Position numbers and translations under genes: made by a program
Part shown: positions 49,377 through 58,454 of the stretch, in pieces
How the letters are laid out: the number at the start of each line of letters is the position of its first letter
Position numbering within the stretch: position 1 is the first letter of the stretch
Assembly (NCBI RefSeq): GCF_004217285.1
Contig: NZ_SHKS01000005.1
Span: forward strand, 124,001-188,000
Origin: Streptomyces sp. BK239
Lineage (GTDB): Bacteria > Actinomycetota > Actinomycetes > Streptomycetales > Streptomycetaceae
DNA length: 64,000 nucleotides
Reading direction: 5' to 3'
Notes under the pieces: model-generated
Databases searched by the model: none
The model's input: only the letters and a program-made list of their open reading frames with translations
What the model was told of the DNA's origin: nothing

Positions 49377-49853
49377 TCACTGCACGCAGAACTCGTTCCC
49401 CTCCGGGTCCGCCATCACGACCCACTGGCCGGACGGCTCCTTCACCTCCCGCAGCACACTCGCCCCCAGCGCGGTCAGCCGCTCGACCTCCGCGTCCCGC
49501 CGCTCCGGACCGGCGTGCACGTCGAGGTGGAGCCTGTTCTTGGCCGTCTTCGCCTCCGGCACCCGCTGGAACAGCAGCCGCCGGCCCAGCCCCGTCCCGC
49601 TGTCCGCGTCGAACGGGTCCTGCGGATGCCGTACGGCGACCAGGTCCCTGAAGGCGAGCCTCCCGTGGAACTCCACCGTCGCCTCGCCAGGCAGCGCGCC
49701 GGCCGCCAGCAGCCGTTCGATGAACGCGCCGTTGTCCTCTGCGGTGTAGTGCAGCGCGGCGGCCCAGAAGTCGGCCTGGGCCTGCGGGTCGGCGCAGTCG
49801 ATGACGAGCTTGAAGTGCAGGGGGGCGGGGGCGGCCTCGTGTGTCTCGCTCAT
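49377..49853 (-). CDS. VOC/glyoxalase-like protein
   Basis: This 158-residue protein has the glyoxalase_6-type pattern: FKLVIDCADPQAQADFWAAAL at the start (core FWAAAL), then NRLHLDVHAGPERRDAEVERL and a final WVVMADPEGNEFCV. It has two betaalphabetabetabeta modules. Members include dioxygenases, antibiotic-binding and isomerase proteins, so the substrate is open. ATG at 49853. Confidence 0.88.
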   Translation of the reverse strand: MSETHEAAPAPLHFKLVIDCADPQAQADFWAAALHYTAEDNGAFIERLLAAGALPGEATVEFHGRLAFRDLVAVRHPQDPFDADSGTGLGRRLLFQRVPEAKTAKNRLHLDVHAGPERRDAEVERLTALGASVLREVKEPSGQWVVMADPEGNEFCVQ

Positions 49854-50024
49854 GTGACCACTTATAGGCCCTACAGCTTCGCCCCGGGCGAGCTCTGTCC
49901 CAAATCGCACCCCACGACGGCCCGGGCGCGCTCGCCCGCCGGAGATGCCGCACGAGCCCGCCGACCTCGTGGCTCGGGCCGCCCGGAGCCGGCTCCCGGA
50001 GGGGCTGGAACCGGTCGTCTCCAC

Positions 50025-50262
50025 GACGAAGCCGCCCGGACGAGCGACGCGCTCTTTCTCCTGGCCGCACGAACGGCCGCCCGCTCCAACCGCGGCACGT
50101 GGACGTCCTCGACCGAGCCGCAGGCGAGCCGCCGGCTCACGCCCGACGACACGCGCGTCCGGGCCCCGGGCGCCACCGGAACCGCGCTGCTCTCCACGGT
50201 CGCCCGCGACGCGATCGACCCCTTCACCGACCCCCACGCCGACCGTACGCGCGCACCGGGCA
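50025..50262 (+). pseudogene. possible remnant of a CGNR zinc-finger regulator gene
   Basis: In one plus-strand frame the translation reads TSDALFLLAARTAARSN..., then LTPDDTRVRAPGATGTALLSTVARDAIDPF. This resembles the middle of CGNR/ABATE-domain proteins (the ARDAIDLL segment just before their zinc finger). No CGNR motif or proper start is left in the frame. The 433-nt region 49854-50286 holds no intact gene. Confidence 0.3.
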
Positions 50263-50286
50263 CGCAAGGACCCCTGAGGGGCCGGG

Positions 50287-51369
50287 TCACGCCTGTGCGT
50301 CGAGGGGGTCGGGCACGGGCGCGTCCTGAGCCGCCAGTTCGGGAGCCGCCATGTCGGGCGTCGCCCCCTCGGCCCGGGCGGCCGGGGCCGCCGCCGTCAC
50401 GCCGGCCGGCCTGGCCTCGGCGAGCGGCGCCGCGGTGACGTCCCCGGCGCCCGCCGAGGAGCGCGCGATCCTCGCCCGCGCCCGCCGCGCCGTCCTGAGC
50501 GCGTCCCACGTCAGCAGCGCCAGCGCCAGCCAGACCAGCGCGAAGCCCGCCCAGCGCTCGGGCGGCATGGCCTCGTGGAAGTACACGATGCCGAGCAGGA
50601 ACTGGAAGACCGGCGCGAGGTACTGCAGCAGACCCAGCGTGGACAGCGGCACCCTGATCGCCGCCGCGCCGAAGCAGACCAGCGGCAGGGCGGTCACGAT
50701 GCCGGTGGCGGCGAGCAGGGCGGAATGGCCGAGGCCCTCGTCGGCGAAGGTGGAGCCGCCGTCGGCGGACAGCCACAGCAGGTAGCCGAGCGCGGGCAGG
50801 AACTGGATCGCGGTCTCGGCGGCCAGCGACTCCACCCCGCCGAGGTTGACCTTCTTCTTCACCAGCCCGTAGACGGCGAAGGAGAACGCGAGGCACAGCG
50901 AGATCCACGGCGGACGGCCGTAGCCCACGGTCAGCACCACCACGGCCGCGGCTCCCACGCCGACCGCGGCCCACTGCGCCGGTCGCAACCGCTCCTTCAG
51001 CAGCAGCACGCCCATGGCGATGGTGACCAGCGGGTTGATGAAGTACCCGAGGGACGCCTCGACCACGTGCCCGCTGTTCACGGACCAGATGTAGACGCCC
51101 CAGTTCACGGTGATCACGGCCGCGGCGATCGCGACGAGCCCGAGCCGCCGGGGCTGGCGCAGCAGTTCGCCCGCCCAGGCCCAGCGCCGCACGACGGCCA
51201 GCGCGACGACGACGAAGGCGAGGGACCACACCATGCGGTGGGCGAGGATCTCCACTGCGCCGGCCGGTTTGAGCAGCGGCCAGAAGAGCGGGACCAGGCC
51301 CCACATCCCGTAGGCGGCGAAGCCGTTCAGCAGGCCTATCCGGCCCTCACCCTTCGACGTCCCGGCCAC
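50287..51369 (-). CDS. rarD: RarD/EamA-family transporter
   Basis: This 360-residue protein has about ten membrane spans in two EamA halves. It shows RarD motifs GLLNGFAAYGMWGLVPLFWP, VEILAHRMVWSL, NWGVYIWSVNSGHVVEASLG and LGYFINPLVTIAMG (quoted in part). The C-terminal 70 residues are alanine-rich and hydrophilic, beyond the usual length of about 300. GTG start at 51369 after GAGGAGG. The transported compound is unknown for the family. Confidence 0.88.
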   Translation of the reverse strand: MAGTSKGEGRIGLLNGFAAYGMWGLVPLFWPLLKPAGAVEILAHRMVWSLAFVVVALAVVRRWAWAGELLRQPRRLGLVAIAAAVITVNWGVYIWSVNSGHVVEASLGYFINPLVTIAMGVLLLKERLRPAQWAAVGVGAAAVVVLTVGYGRPPWISLCLAFSFAVYGLVKKKVNLGGVESLAAETAIQFLPALGYLLWLSADGGSTFADEGLGHSALLAATGIVTALPLVCFGAAAIRVPLSTLGLLQYLAPVFQFLLGIVYFHEAMPPERWAGFALVWLALALLTWDALRTARRARARIARSSAGAGDVTAAPLAEARPAGVTAAAPAARAEGATPDMAAPELAAQDAPVPDPLDAQA

Positions 51370-51433
51370 CGGGCCCTCCTCTCACCTCGGGCGCGCAGCC
51401 GTGCGGCCGTGCGTGGACGAAGGTAACGCCGAG

Positions 51434-51485
51434 CCCCCCTGGCTGTCATGTCCGTATCGCCATACGGTCATGACAGCCAGGGGGG
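51434..51485 (-). terminator. long stem-loop, probable terminator of the QorB-like gene
   Basis: The 17-nt arms 51434-51450 and 51469-51485 pair perfectly. After one mismatch the stem continues with CCGTAT/ATACGG around a CGCC loop, giving 23 bp in all. It lies 30 nt downstream of the QorB-like stop and upstream of rarD, both minus strand. Strong Streptomyces terminators have this form. Confidence 0.75.
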
Positions 51486-51514
51486 CCGGTCCGTCCAGGG
51501 TCTGCGCGGGCTGC

Positions 51515-52369
51515 TCAGCCCTTGAGCGCGGCCGTGATCGCCTCCGACAGGGGCGTGGTCGGGCGGCCCGCCAACCGGGACAGGTCGCCGGAGGAGACGA
51601 CCAGCTCACCCTTCGCGATCGAGGTGTCCACGCCCGCGAGGATCTCGGCGAACGGCCCGGGCAGCCCGGCGCCGGTCAGGATGCCGACGAGAGCCTCCGC
51701 CGGGACGTCCTTGTAGACGATCTCCTTGCCGGTCTGCCGGCTCAGCTCGGCCGCGTACTCGGCGAAGCTCCACGCCTCGTCGCCGCCCAGCTCGTAGGTC
51801 TTGCCCTCGTGGCCCTCGCCGGTCAGGACGGCGACCGCGGCGGCCGCGTAGTCGGCGCGGGCGGCGGAGGAGACCCGGCCCTCGCCTGCGGCCGCGACGA
51901 CCGCGCTGTGCTCCAGCACCGGGGCGAGCTGCTCGGTGTAGTTCTCGTGGTACCAGCCGTTGCGCAGCAGCGCGTACGGCACGCCGGAGGCGGCCAGCGC
52001 CTTCTCGGTGGCGCGGTGGTCGTCGGCAAGGGCGGCGGTGAGGGTGCCCGGCGCGCTGGTGTAGGCGAGCAGCGCCACACCGGCCGCCTTCGCGGCGTCG
52101 ATGACGACCTGGTGCTGCTGCGGGCGGCCCTTGTCGAACTCGTTGCCCGAGATCAGCAGCACCTTGTCCCCGGCGGCGAACACGCCGTCGAAGGTCTCGG
52201 GCGTGTTGTAGTCGGCGATCGCGAGCTTCACCCCGCGCGCCGCGAGGTCGGCGGCCTTGGCCTCGCTGCGTACGACGGCGGTGATCTGTTCCGCCGGGAC
52301 CTTCTCCAGCAGCTGCTCCACGACGTGACGGCCGAGCTGTCCGGTGGCGCCGGTGACGACGATGCTCAT
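51515..52369 (-). CDS. QorB-like NAD(P)H-binding SDR (NmrA family)
   Basis: This 284-residue protein has an N-terminal Rossmann motif VVTGATGQLGRHVVEQLL and a DYNTPETFDGVFAAGDKVLLISG segment (quoted in part, core KVLLISG). It also has YTSAPGT and LRNGWYHENYTEQL, typical of QorB and related quinone/NADPH-sensing atypical SDRs. It is divergent from an HxlR regulator 102 nt away, an arrangement known for redox-controlled quinone reductases. Confidence 0.9.
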   Translation of the reverse strand: MSIVVTGATGQLGRHVVEQLLEKVPAEQITAVVRSEAKAADLAARGVKLAIADYNTPETFDGVFAAGDKVLLISGNEFDKGRPQQHQVVIDAAKAAGVALLAYTSAPGTLTAALADDHRATEKALAASGVPYALLRNGWYHENYTEQLAPVLEHSAVVAAAGEGRVSSAARADYAAAAVAVLTGEGHEGKTYELGGDEAWSFAEYAAELSRQTGKEIVYKDVPAEALVGILTGAGLPGPFAEILAGVDTSIAKGELVVSSGDLSRLAGRPTTPLSEAITAALKG

Positions 52370-52444
52370 GGTGAGTACTCCCAGAGGTGAGGGGCGGAGA
52401 AGCGAACTGCCACTAACCCTAGGTCGTGCGCTAACTGTTGGAAA

Positions 52445-52467
52445 GTACCCACTTTGAAGTAAGGTAC
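52445..52467. promoter_or_regulatory. candidate HxlR operator between the divergent genes
   Basis: GTACC and GGTAC form an inverted repeat with ACTT/AGTA partly paired inside, 23 nt in all, ending 4 nt before the start codon of the HxlR gene. HxlR/QorR regulators bind such dyads and would control both divergent genes. No binding data are available to me. Confidence 0.5.
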
Positions 52468-52471
52468 TGGC

Positions 52472-52882
52472 ATGGCAGTAAGTGAAGTGAGCGGAGCGGG
52501 TGGCAGCCGGTACGACCACGGCGCGGAGCTGTGCCCCTACCGCCTCGTCCTGGAGCACGTCACCAGCCGCTGGGGCGTCCTGGTGCTGATGGAGCTGCTG
52601 GAGCGCCCGTACCGCTTCAGCGAACTGCGCCGCGCGATCGGCCGGGTCAGCGAGAAGATGCTCACCCAGACCCTGCAGACCCTGGAGCGCGACGGCCTCG
52701 TCCACCGTGACGCCAAGCCGGTGATCCCGCCGCGCGTCGACTACTCGCTCACCGCGATGGGGCGCGAGGCCGCCGCGCAGGTCAAGGCGCTGGCGACCTG
52801 GACCACCGAGCGCATGGCCGACGTGGAGCAGGCCCGCCGCGCCTACGACGAGGCCCGGGAGGAACGCTCCCGGGCCTCGTGA
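52472..52882 (+). CDS. HxlR-family transcriptional regulator
   Basis: This 136-residue winged-helix protein has the family start AELCPYRLVLEHVTSRWG, with the N-terminal cysteine used for redox sensing in QorR/HypR-type members. It also has LMELLERPYRFSELRRAIG, SEKMLTQTLQTLERDGLVHR and PPRVDYSLTAMG. It probably represses itself and the neighbouring QorB-like gene until the cysteine is oxidised or modified by quinones. That is inference from neighbours and family. Confidence 0.92.
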   Translation: MAVSEVSGAGGSRYDHGAELCPYRLVLEHVTSRWGVLVLMELLERPYRFSELRRAIGRVSEKMLTQTLQTLERDGLVHRDAKPVIPPRVDYSLTAMGREAAAQVKALATWTTERMADVEQARRAYDEAREERSRAS

Positions 52883-52905
52883 AACAGTCGCTCTCGCAGC
52901 GAACC

Positions 52906-54009
52906 TCAGCCGACGACCGTCCAGGTGTCCCCGCCGGCCAGCAGCGCCGCCAGATCGCCCTTGCCGTGCTGGTCGATCGCCGCGTCCAGCTGGTCCGCCA
53001 TCTGCGTGTCGTACACCGGCCGCTCCACCGCGCGGAACACGCCGATCGGCGTCTGGTGCAGGGTGTCCGGGTCGGCCAGCCGTGACAGGGCGAAGGCGTT
53101 GGTGGGGGACGCCGCGTGCGCGTCGTGGACCAGGACGTCGGACTCGTTCTCCTCCGTCACGGTCACCACCTTCAGATCGCCGGTCGCCGCGTCCCGCACG
53201 ACGCCCTTGCCGAGGTCGCCGCCGAAGCGGATCGGCCGCCCGTGCTCCAGCCGGATCACCGTCTCCTCGGCCGACTGCTTGTCCTTGAGCGCCTCGAACG
53301 CGCCGTCGTTGAAGATGTTGCAGTTCTGGTAGATCTCGATCAGCGCCGTGCCCGGGTGGGCGGCGGCCTGGCGCAGCACCTCCGTCAGGTGCCTGCGGTC
53401 GGAGTCGACGGTCCGGGCCACGAACGACGCCTCGGCCCCGAGGGCCAGCGACACCGGGTTGAACGGCGCGTCCAGCGAGCCCATCGGCGTCGACTTGGTG
53501 ATCTTGCCGACCTCGGAGGTGGGCGAGTACTGGCCCTTGGTGAGCCCGTAGATCCGGTTGTTGAACAGCAGGATCTTCAGGTTGACGTTGCGCCGCAGGG
53601 CGTGGATGAGGTGGTTGCCGCCGATGGACAGCGCGTCCCCGTCGCCCGTCACCACCCACACGCTCAGGTCCTGCCGGGAGGCGGCGAGCCCCGTCGCGAT
53701 GGCCGGCGCACGGCCGTGGATGGAGTGCATGCCGTAGGTGTTCATGTAGTACGGGAACCGGGAGGAGCAGCCGATGCCCGACACGAAGACGATGTTCTCC
53801 CTGGCCAGCCCCAGCTCCGGCATGAAGCCCTGGACGGCCGCCAGGATCGCGTAGTCACCGCAGCCCGGGCACCAGCGCACTTCCTGGTCCGACTTGAAGT
53901 CCTTCATGGACTGCCGGGCCTCGGCCTTGGGGACGAGCGAGAGCGCCTCGACGCCGCCGCCCGTGCGTGCGGCGGCGCGCCCCGTGGAGGAATCGGTCGT
54001 CTCAGCCAT
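52906..54009 (-). CDS. korB: 2-oxoacid:ferredoxin oxidoreductase subunit beta
   Basis: This 367-residue subunit binds thiamine diphosphate. Visible are RWCPGCGDYAIL (two cluster cysteines), VSGIGCSSRFPYY, the TPP motif VVTGDGDALSIGGNHLIHAL (in part), NLKILLFNNRIYGLTKGQYS and a further cysteine in YQNCNIFNDG. With KorA it converts 2-oxoglutarate or a similar acid to the acyl-CoA while reducing ferredoxin. The ATG start overlaps the korA stop by 8 nt. Confidence 0.93.
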   Translation of the reverse strand: MAETTDSSTGRAAARTGGGVEALSLVPKAEARQSMKDFKSDQEVRWCPGCGDYAILAAVQGFMPELGLARENIVFVSGIGCSSRFPYYMNTYGMHSIHGRAPAIATGLAASRQDLSVWVVTGDGDALSIGGNHLIHALRRNVNLKILLFNNRIYGLTKGQYSPTSEVGKITKSTPMGSLDAPFNPVSLALGAEASFVARTVDSDRRHLTEVLRQAAAHPGTALIEIYQNCNIFNDGAFEALKDKQSAEETVIRLEHGRPIRFGGDLGKGVVRDAATGDLKVVTVTEENESDVLVHDAHAASPTNAFALSRLADPDTLHQTPIGVFRAVERPVYDTQMADQLDAAIDQHGKGDLAALLAGGDTWTVVG

Positions 54010-55930
54010 CGATGGCCTCCTTCAGTGCCGCGGCGAGCTGCTCCGCCTTGAACGGCATGCCGTTGACCTGGGTGTACGAATGCGCGTCGACGAGGTACTT
54101 CGCCCGGATCAGGGTGGCGAGCTGACCGAGGTTCATCTCGGGGATCACGACCTTGTCGTACGCCCCCAACACGGCGCCGAGGTTGCCCGGGAAGGGGTTC
54201 AGATGCCGCAGATGAACCTGCGCGACCGCTTCCCCGGCCGCCCTCAGCCGCCGTACCGCCGCCGTGATCGGCCCGTACGTCGAGCCCCAGCCCAGCACCA
54301 GGGTGCGCGCGCCGTGCGGGTCGTCGACCTCGACGTCGGGCACGTCGATTCCGTCGATCTTCGCCTGCCGGGTGCGGACCATCAGATCGTGGTTGGCCGG
54401 GGCGTAGGAGATGTTCCCCGTCCCGTCCTCCTTCTCGATGCCGCCGATGCGGTGCTCCAGACCCGGCGTCCCCGGCACCGCCCACGGCCGGGCGAGGGTC
54501 TGCGGGTCCCGCTTGTACGGCCAGAAGACGTCCGTGCCGTCCGCCAGGGTGTGGTTCGGGCCCTGCGCGAACTGCACGCTCAGGTCGGGCAGCTCCTCCA
54601 GCTCCGGGATGCGCCAGGGCTCGGAGCCGTTGGCGAGGTAGCCGTCGGACAGCAGCATCACCGGCGTGCGGTACATCAGGGCGATGCGGGCGGCCTCCAG
54701 AGCGGCGTCGAAGCAGTCGGCCGGCGTGCTCGGGGCCACGATCGGGACCGGCGCCTCGCCGTTGCGCCCGAACATCGCCTGGAGCAGATCGGCCTGCTCC
54801 GTCTTGGTCGGCAGCCCGGTGGACGGGCCGCCCCGCTGGATGTCGACGATCAGCAGCGGCAGCTCCAGCGACACGGCCAGGCCGATGGTCTCGCTCTTGA
54901 GCGCCACACCCGGACCGGAGGTGGTCGTCACCGCCAGCGAACCGCCGAAGGCCGCGCCCAGCGCCGCCCCGATGCCGGCGATCTCGTCCTCGGCCTGGAA
55001 GGTCCGCACGCCGAAGTTCTTGTGCCGGCTCAGCTCGTGCAGGATGTCCGAGGCCGGGGTGATCGGGTACGAGCCGAGGAACAGCGGCAGATCGGCCTGG
55101 CGGGAGGCGGCGATCAGCCCGTACGCCAGCGCCAGGTTCCCCGAGATGTTGCGGTACGTGCCCACCGGGAACGCCCTGGCCGCCGGAGCCACCTCGTAGC
55201 TGACGGCGAAGTCCTCGGTCGTCTCCCCGAAGTTCCAGCCGGCGCGGAACGCGGCGATGTTGGCCGCCGCGATGTCGGGCTTCTTCGCGAACTTCGACCT
55301 CAGGAACCGCTCGGTCCCCTCCGTCGGCCGGTGGTACATCCACGACAGGAGGCCGAGCGCGAACATGTTCTTGCTGCGCTCGGCCTCCTTACGGGTGAGG
55401 TCGAAGTCCTTGAGAGCCTCGACGGTCAGAGTGGTCAGCGGGACCGGGTGGAGCTGGTAACCGTCGAGGGAGCCGTCCTCCAGCGGCGAAGCCGCGTACC
55501 CCACCTTCTGCATCGCCCGCTTGGTGAACTCGTCCGTGTTGACGATGATCTCCGCGCCCCTCGGCACATCGCCGATGTTGGCTCTCAGCGCGGCCGGGTT
55601 CATGGCGACCAGCACGTTGGGCGCGTCACCCGGGGTGAGGATGTCGTGGTCGGCGAAGTGCAGCTGGAACGAGGACACGCCAGGAAGGGTGCCTGCGGGC
55701 GCGCGGATCTCGGCGGGGAAGTTCGGCAGCGTCGACAGGTCGTTGCCGAACGACGCCGTCTCCGAGGTGAAGCGGTCGCCGGTGAGCTGCATGCCGTCAC
55801 CGGAGTCGCCCGCGAACCTGATGATCACCCGGTCGAGACGGCGGACGTCCTTCGTCCCGTCCGGTTTGCGCTGCTCTCCCACCACGGATCCGTCGGTGTG
55901 CTCCGCTGGGCTGCTGACCTGACTGGTCAC
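54002..55930 (-). CDS. korA: 2-oxoacid:ferredoxin oxidoreductase subunit alpha
   Basis: This 642-residue protein is the fused gamma-alpha subunit: residues 30-200 are the gamma part (IIRFAGDSGDGMQLTGDRF), and the rest the pyrimidine and CoA-interacting alpha part (GSYPITPASDILHELSRH, TFQAEDEIAGIGAALGAAFG, TTTSGPGVALKSE). I chose the GTG at 55930 with GGGAGG 8 nt before it. The actinobacterial KorAB runs an anaerobic-style 2-oxoglutarate oxidation under aerobic conditions and makes reduced ferredoxin. That could feed the NADH-module-less nuo set nearby. Confidence 0.93.
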   Translation of the reverse strand: MTSQVSSPAEHTDGSVVGEQRKPDGTKDVRRLDRVIIRFAGDSGDGMQLTGDRFTSETASFGNDLSTLPNFPAEIRAPAGTLPGVSSFQLHFADHDILTPGDAPNVLVAMNPAALRANIGDVPRGAEIIVNTDEFTKRAMQKVGYAASPLEDGSLDGYQLHPVPLTTLTVEALKDFDLTRKEAERSKNMFALGLLSWMYHRPTEGTERFLRSKFAKKPDIAAANIAAFRAGWNFGETTEDFAVSYEVAPAARAFPVGTYRNISGNLALAYGLIAASRQADLPLFLGSYPITPASDILHELSRHKNFGVRTFQAEDEIAGIGAALGAAFGGSLAVTTTSGPGVALKSETIGLAVSLELPLLIVDIQRGGPSTGLPTKTEQADLLQAMFGRNGEAPVPIVAPSTPADCFDAALEAARIALMYRTPVMLLSDGYLANGSEPWRIPELEELPDLSVQFAQGPNHTLADGTDVFWPYKRDPQTLARPWAVPGTPGLEHRIGGIEKEDGTGNISYAPANHDLMVRTRQAKIDGIDVPDVEVDDPHGARTLVLGWGSTYGPITAAVRRLRAAGEAVAQVHLRHLNPFPGNLGAVLGAYDKVVIPEMNLGQLATLIRAKYLVDAHSYTQVNGMPFKAEQLAAALKEAIDG

Positions 55931-56102
55931 TGACTGGACCTCCCTCGAGGGTGGCTGTCCCGGGACGGGCCTTCCCAAAGGCCCTCCCTGGATCAACCCT
56001 ACGTCGGCAGGGGTCGCCTCCCTCGGCCTTTCACATGACGGACATCGCCGTGAGACGGCCGGGCGCCCCGAATTGCCATGATTTCCCGAGTTCTCCCGAG
56101 TG

Positions 56103-56774
56103 TCACGAATTGAGATAGGTGAGCACGGCGAGTACGCGCCGATGGTCCCCGTCGCTGGGCGACAGCCCCAGCTTCAGGAAGATGTTGCTGACGTGCTTCT
56201 CCACCGCGCCGTCGCTGACCACCAGCCGCCGGGCCACCGCCGAGTTCGTCCGCCCCTCGGCCATCAGCCCCAGCACCTCCCGCTCCCGCGGGGTGAGCAC
56301 GGCCAGCACGTCCTGCTTCCGGCTGCGTCCGAGCAGCTGGGCGACCACCTCGGGGTCGAGCGCCGTGCCCCCCTCGGCCACCCGCACCACCGCGTCCACG
56401 AACTCCCGCACCTCGGCCACCCGGTCCTTGAGCAGATAGCCGACACCATGGCTGGATCCGGCCAACAGTTCGGTGGCGTACCTCTCCTCCACGTACTGCG
56501 ACAGCACCAGCACCCCGAGCCCCGGATGGGCCTTCCTCAGCCGTACGGCGGCCCGCACCCCCTCGTCGGTGTGCGTCGGCGGCATCCGCACGTCCGCCAC
56601 CACCACGTCGGGCAGCGCACCCTCCGCGTCCAGCTCGGTGATGGTCTTCACCAGCGCCTCGCCGTCCCCGACCCCCGCGACGACCTCGTGCCCGCGGTCG
56701 GTCAGCAGCCGCGTCAGCCCCTCCCGCAACAGCACGGAGTCCTCGGCGATGACCACCCGCACCCTGTCCACCAC
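56103..56774 (-). CDS. NarL/LuxR-type response regulator
   Basis: This 223-residue regulator has a receiver domain (VRVVIAEDSVLLREGLTRLL; phosphoacceptor Asp in DVVVADVRMPP; conserved Lys in GVGYLLKDRV). The LuxR helix-turn-helix follows (LTPREREVLGLMAEGRTN, VEKHVSNIFLKLGL). Two adjacent GTG codons at 56774 and 56771 follow GGGGGG; I use the first. Open frame further upstream has no coding sense. The two histidine kinases upstream on the same strand are the likely partners. Confidence 0.92.
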   Translation of the reverse strand: MVDRVRVVIAEDSVLLREGLTRLLTDRGHEVVAGVGDGEALVKTITELDAEGALPDVVVADVRMPPTHTDEGVRAAVRLRKAHPGLGVLVLSQYVEERYATELLAGSSHGVGYLLKDRVAEVREFVDAVVRVAEGGTALDPEVVAQLLGRSRKQDVLAVLTPREREVLGLMAEGRTNSAVARRLVVSDGAVEKHVSNIFLKLGLSPSDGDHRRVLAVLTYLNS

Positions 56775-56937
56775 GATCCCGGCCCCCCAGCACACGTCCG
56801 CGTCCCACCCGTCTGGTTGAACGCGTCCAGCATTCCAGCAAACGGTCGCTGCGTGCGCGGACGGCGAGAGGTTGTTGAGCGGTTTCGGCCGTGCGGGTGA
56901 GCCGGCTGCCCGCGAGGCCGTGCGGGTTGCCCGCGGG

Positions 56938-58299
56938 CTACGCCCGCCAGGGCAACTCCGCGGTGATCCGGGTGGGCCCGCCCGCGGGCGAATCCACCAC
57001 CAGGACGCCGTCCACCGCGTCCAGCCGTCCCGCCAACCCCGCGAGCCCGGACCCGCCGGCGGCGTCCGCCCCGCCCACCCCGTCATCGGCGACCTGCAAC
57101 ATCAACCGCTCCTCCACCCGCCACACGTCCACCGACGCCGCCCTTGCCCCACTGTGCTTGGCGACGTTCTGCAGCAGCTCCGACACCGTGAAGTACGCGA
57201 TCCCCTCGATCGCCGCCGCGGGCCGCGCGTCCAGATCCACCTCCACCCGCACCGGCACCGTGCACCGCGAGGCCACCGCCGACAGCGCCGCGTCCAGCCC
57301 CCGGTCCGTCAGCACCGCCGGATGGATCCCGCGCGCCAGGTCCCGCAGCTCCCGCAGCGCCGTCTTCACCTCGCCGTGCGCCTCGTCCACCATCCGCGCC
57401 GCAGCCCGCGGATCCTCCCCCAGCTTCTCCTTCGCCAGCCCCAGATCCATCGCCAGCGCCACCAGCCGCGCCTGCGCCCCGTCGTGCAGATCCCGCTCGA
57501 TGCGCCGCAGATCGGCGGCGGCGGTGTCCACCACGACCCCCCGGTCGGACTCCAGCTCCACCACCCGCGAGACCAGCCGCGACCGCCCCAGCAGCCCGCG
57601 CACCATCACCCGGTCCACCGTGGTCAGGGCCCGCACGATCCACGGCGTGGCCAGCGTGAACAACAGCCCCACCAGCGCCGTCACCGTGATCTCGAACGGG
57701 TTGTCGAGATAGATCCGGTGCTGCTCGTCGCCGTACAGCTGGAGCCCGCCCTGCCCGCCGTACAGCGGGAAGACCCAGAACCACAGCGGGTACGTCAGCA
57801 GCGCCCAGCCGTACGTCCAGAAGGCCACCGACACGGAGAAGGAGAACACCGCCCAGGGCAGGTGCACCACCGAGTAGAGCGCGTGCCGCCAGGAGACGCC
57901 GCTCTTCAGCACGGCGCCCGTCCAGGCCATCGCGCCCCGCCCGCGAGGCCGCAGCGGCTCGGGCGCCGCAACCTCCAGGCCGAGCAGCGCACGCGCCCGC
58001 GCCCGCTCCAGCGTCCCGAACCCCCGGCACCCGGCCAGCCCCGCAGCCAGCACCGGAACACCGAGGAACGTCACCAGCAGGCCCGCGCCCAGCGACAGCG
58101 TCACCACCGCGTACGTGAACAGGACGATGCTGATCGGCAGGCTCAGCAGGACGAAGGCGAACTCCCGCCAGAGCCGCGCCTCCACCGGCGCCCGCAGCAC
58201 CGACGGCACCCGACGCCACCGCCCCCCGGACCCGAACCCCGAGTCCCCGTACGCCTCGTGGTTCCCGTACGCCCCGTACTCCCCGAACTGTGTGGCCAT
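56938..58299 (-). CDS. sensor histidine kinase (HisKA_3), paralogue 1
   Basis: This 453-residue membrane kinase has about four spans within an N-terminal putative-sensor domain (residues 40-240), then a dimerisation helix with the phosphoacceptor His in RIERDLHDGAQARLV (about residue 270). The N-box is ELLQNVAKHSGA and the ATP lid VADDGVGGADAAGGSGL. I chose ATG 58299 (MATQFGEYG), with AGGA 11 nt upstream; an ATG at 58380 is in frame. It is very similar to the kinase at 58455 in its catalytic half. It lies 163 nt upstream of the response regulator. Confidence 0.9.
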   Translation of the reverse strand: MATQFGEYGAYGNHEAYGDSGFGSGGRWRRVPSVLRAPVEARLWREFAFVLLSLPISIVLFTYAVVTLSLGAGLLVTFLGVPVLAAGLAGCRGFGTLERARARALLGLEVAAPEPLRPRGRGAMAWTGAVLKSGVSWRHALYSVVHLPWAVFSFSVSVAFWTYGWALLTYPLWFWVFPLYGGQGGLQLYGDEQHRIYLDNPFEITVTALVGLLFTLATPWIVRALTTVDRVMVRGLLGRSRLVSRVVELESDRGVVVDTAAADLRRIERDLHDGAQARLVALAMDLGLAKEKLGEDPRAAARMVDEAHGEVKTALRELRDLARGIHPAVLTDRGLDAALSAVASRCTVPVRVEVDLDARPAAAIEGIAYFTVSELLQNVAKHSGARAASVDVWRVEERLMLQVADDGVGGADAAGGSGLAGLAGRLDAVDGVLVVDSPAGGPTRITAELPWRA

Positions 58300-58454
58300 C
58301 GGCGTCGTCCGTCCTTCTCTTCCCGTCCGCGGGTCTCGTCCACCGCCTCCACCCTCCCGGGCGGCGACGCCGTCGGCCATGGAGTCCGTCGGCCTCTTGA
58401 ACGGGGGGTTTTCCCCACCCCGCGCCCACGGCCGGCGGCAAGGCCGCGCACCCC

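Noticed and set aside
51434..51485. Inverted repeat considered as insertion sequence ends
   Set aside because: The arms are separated by only 18 nt and there is no transposase gene nearby.
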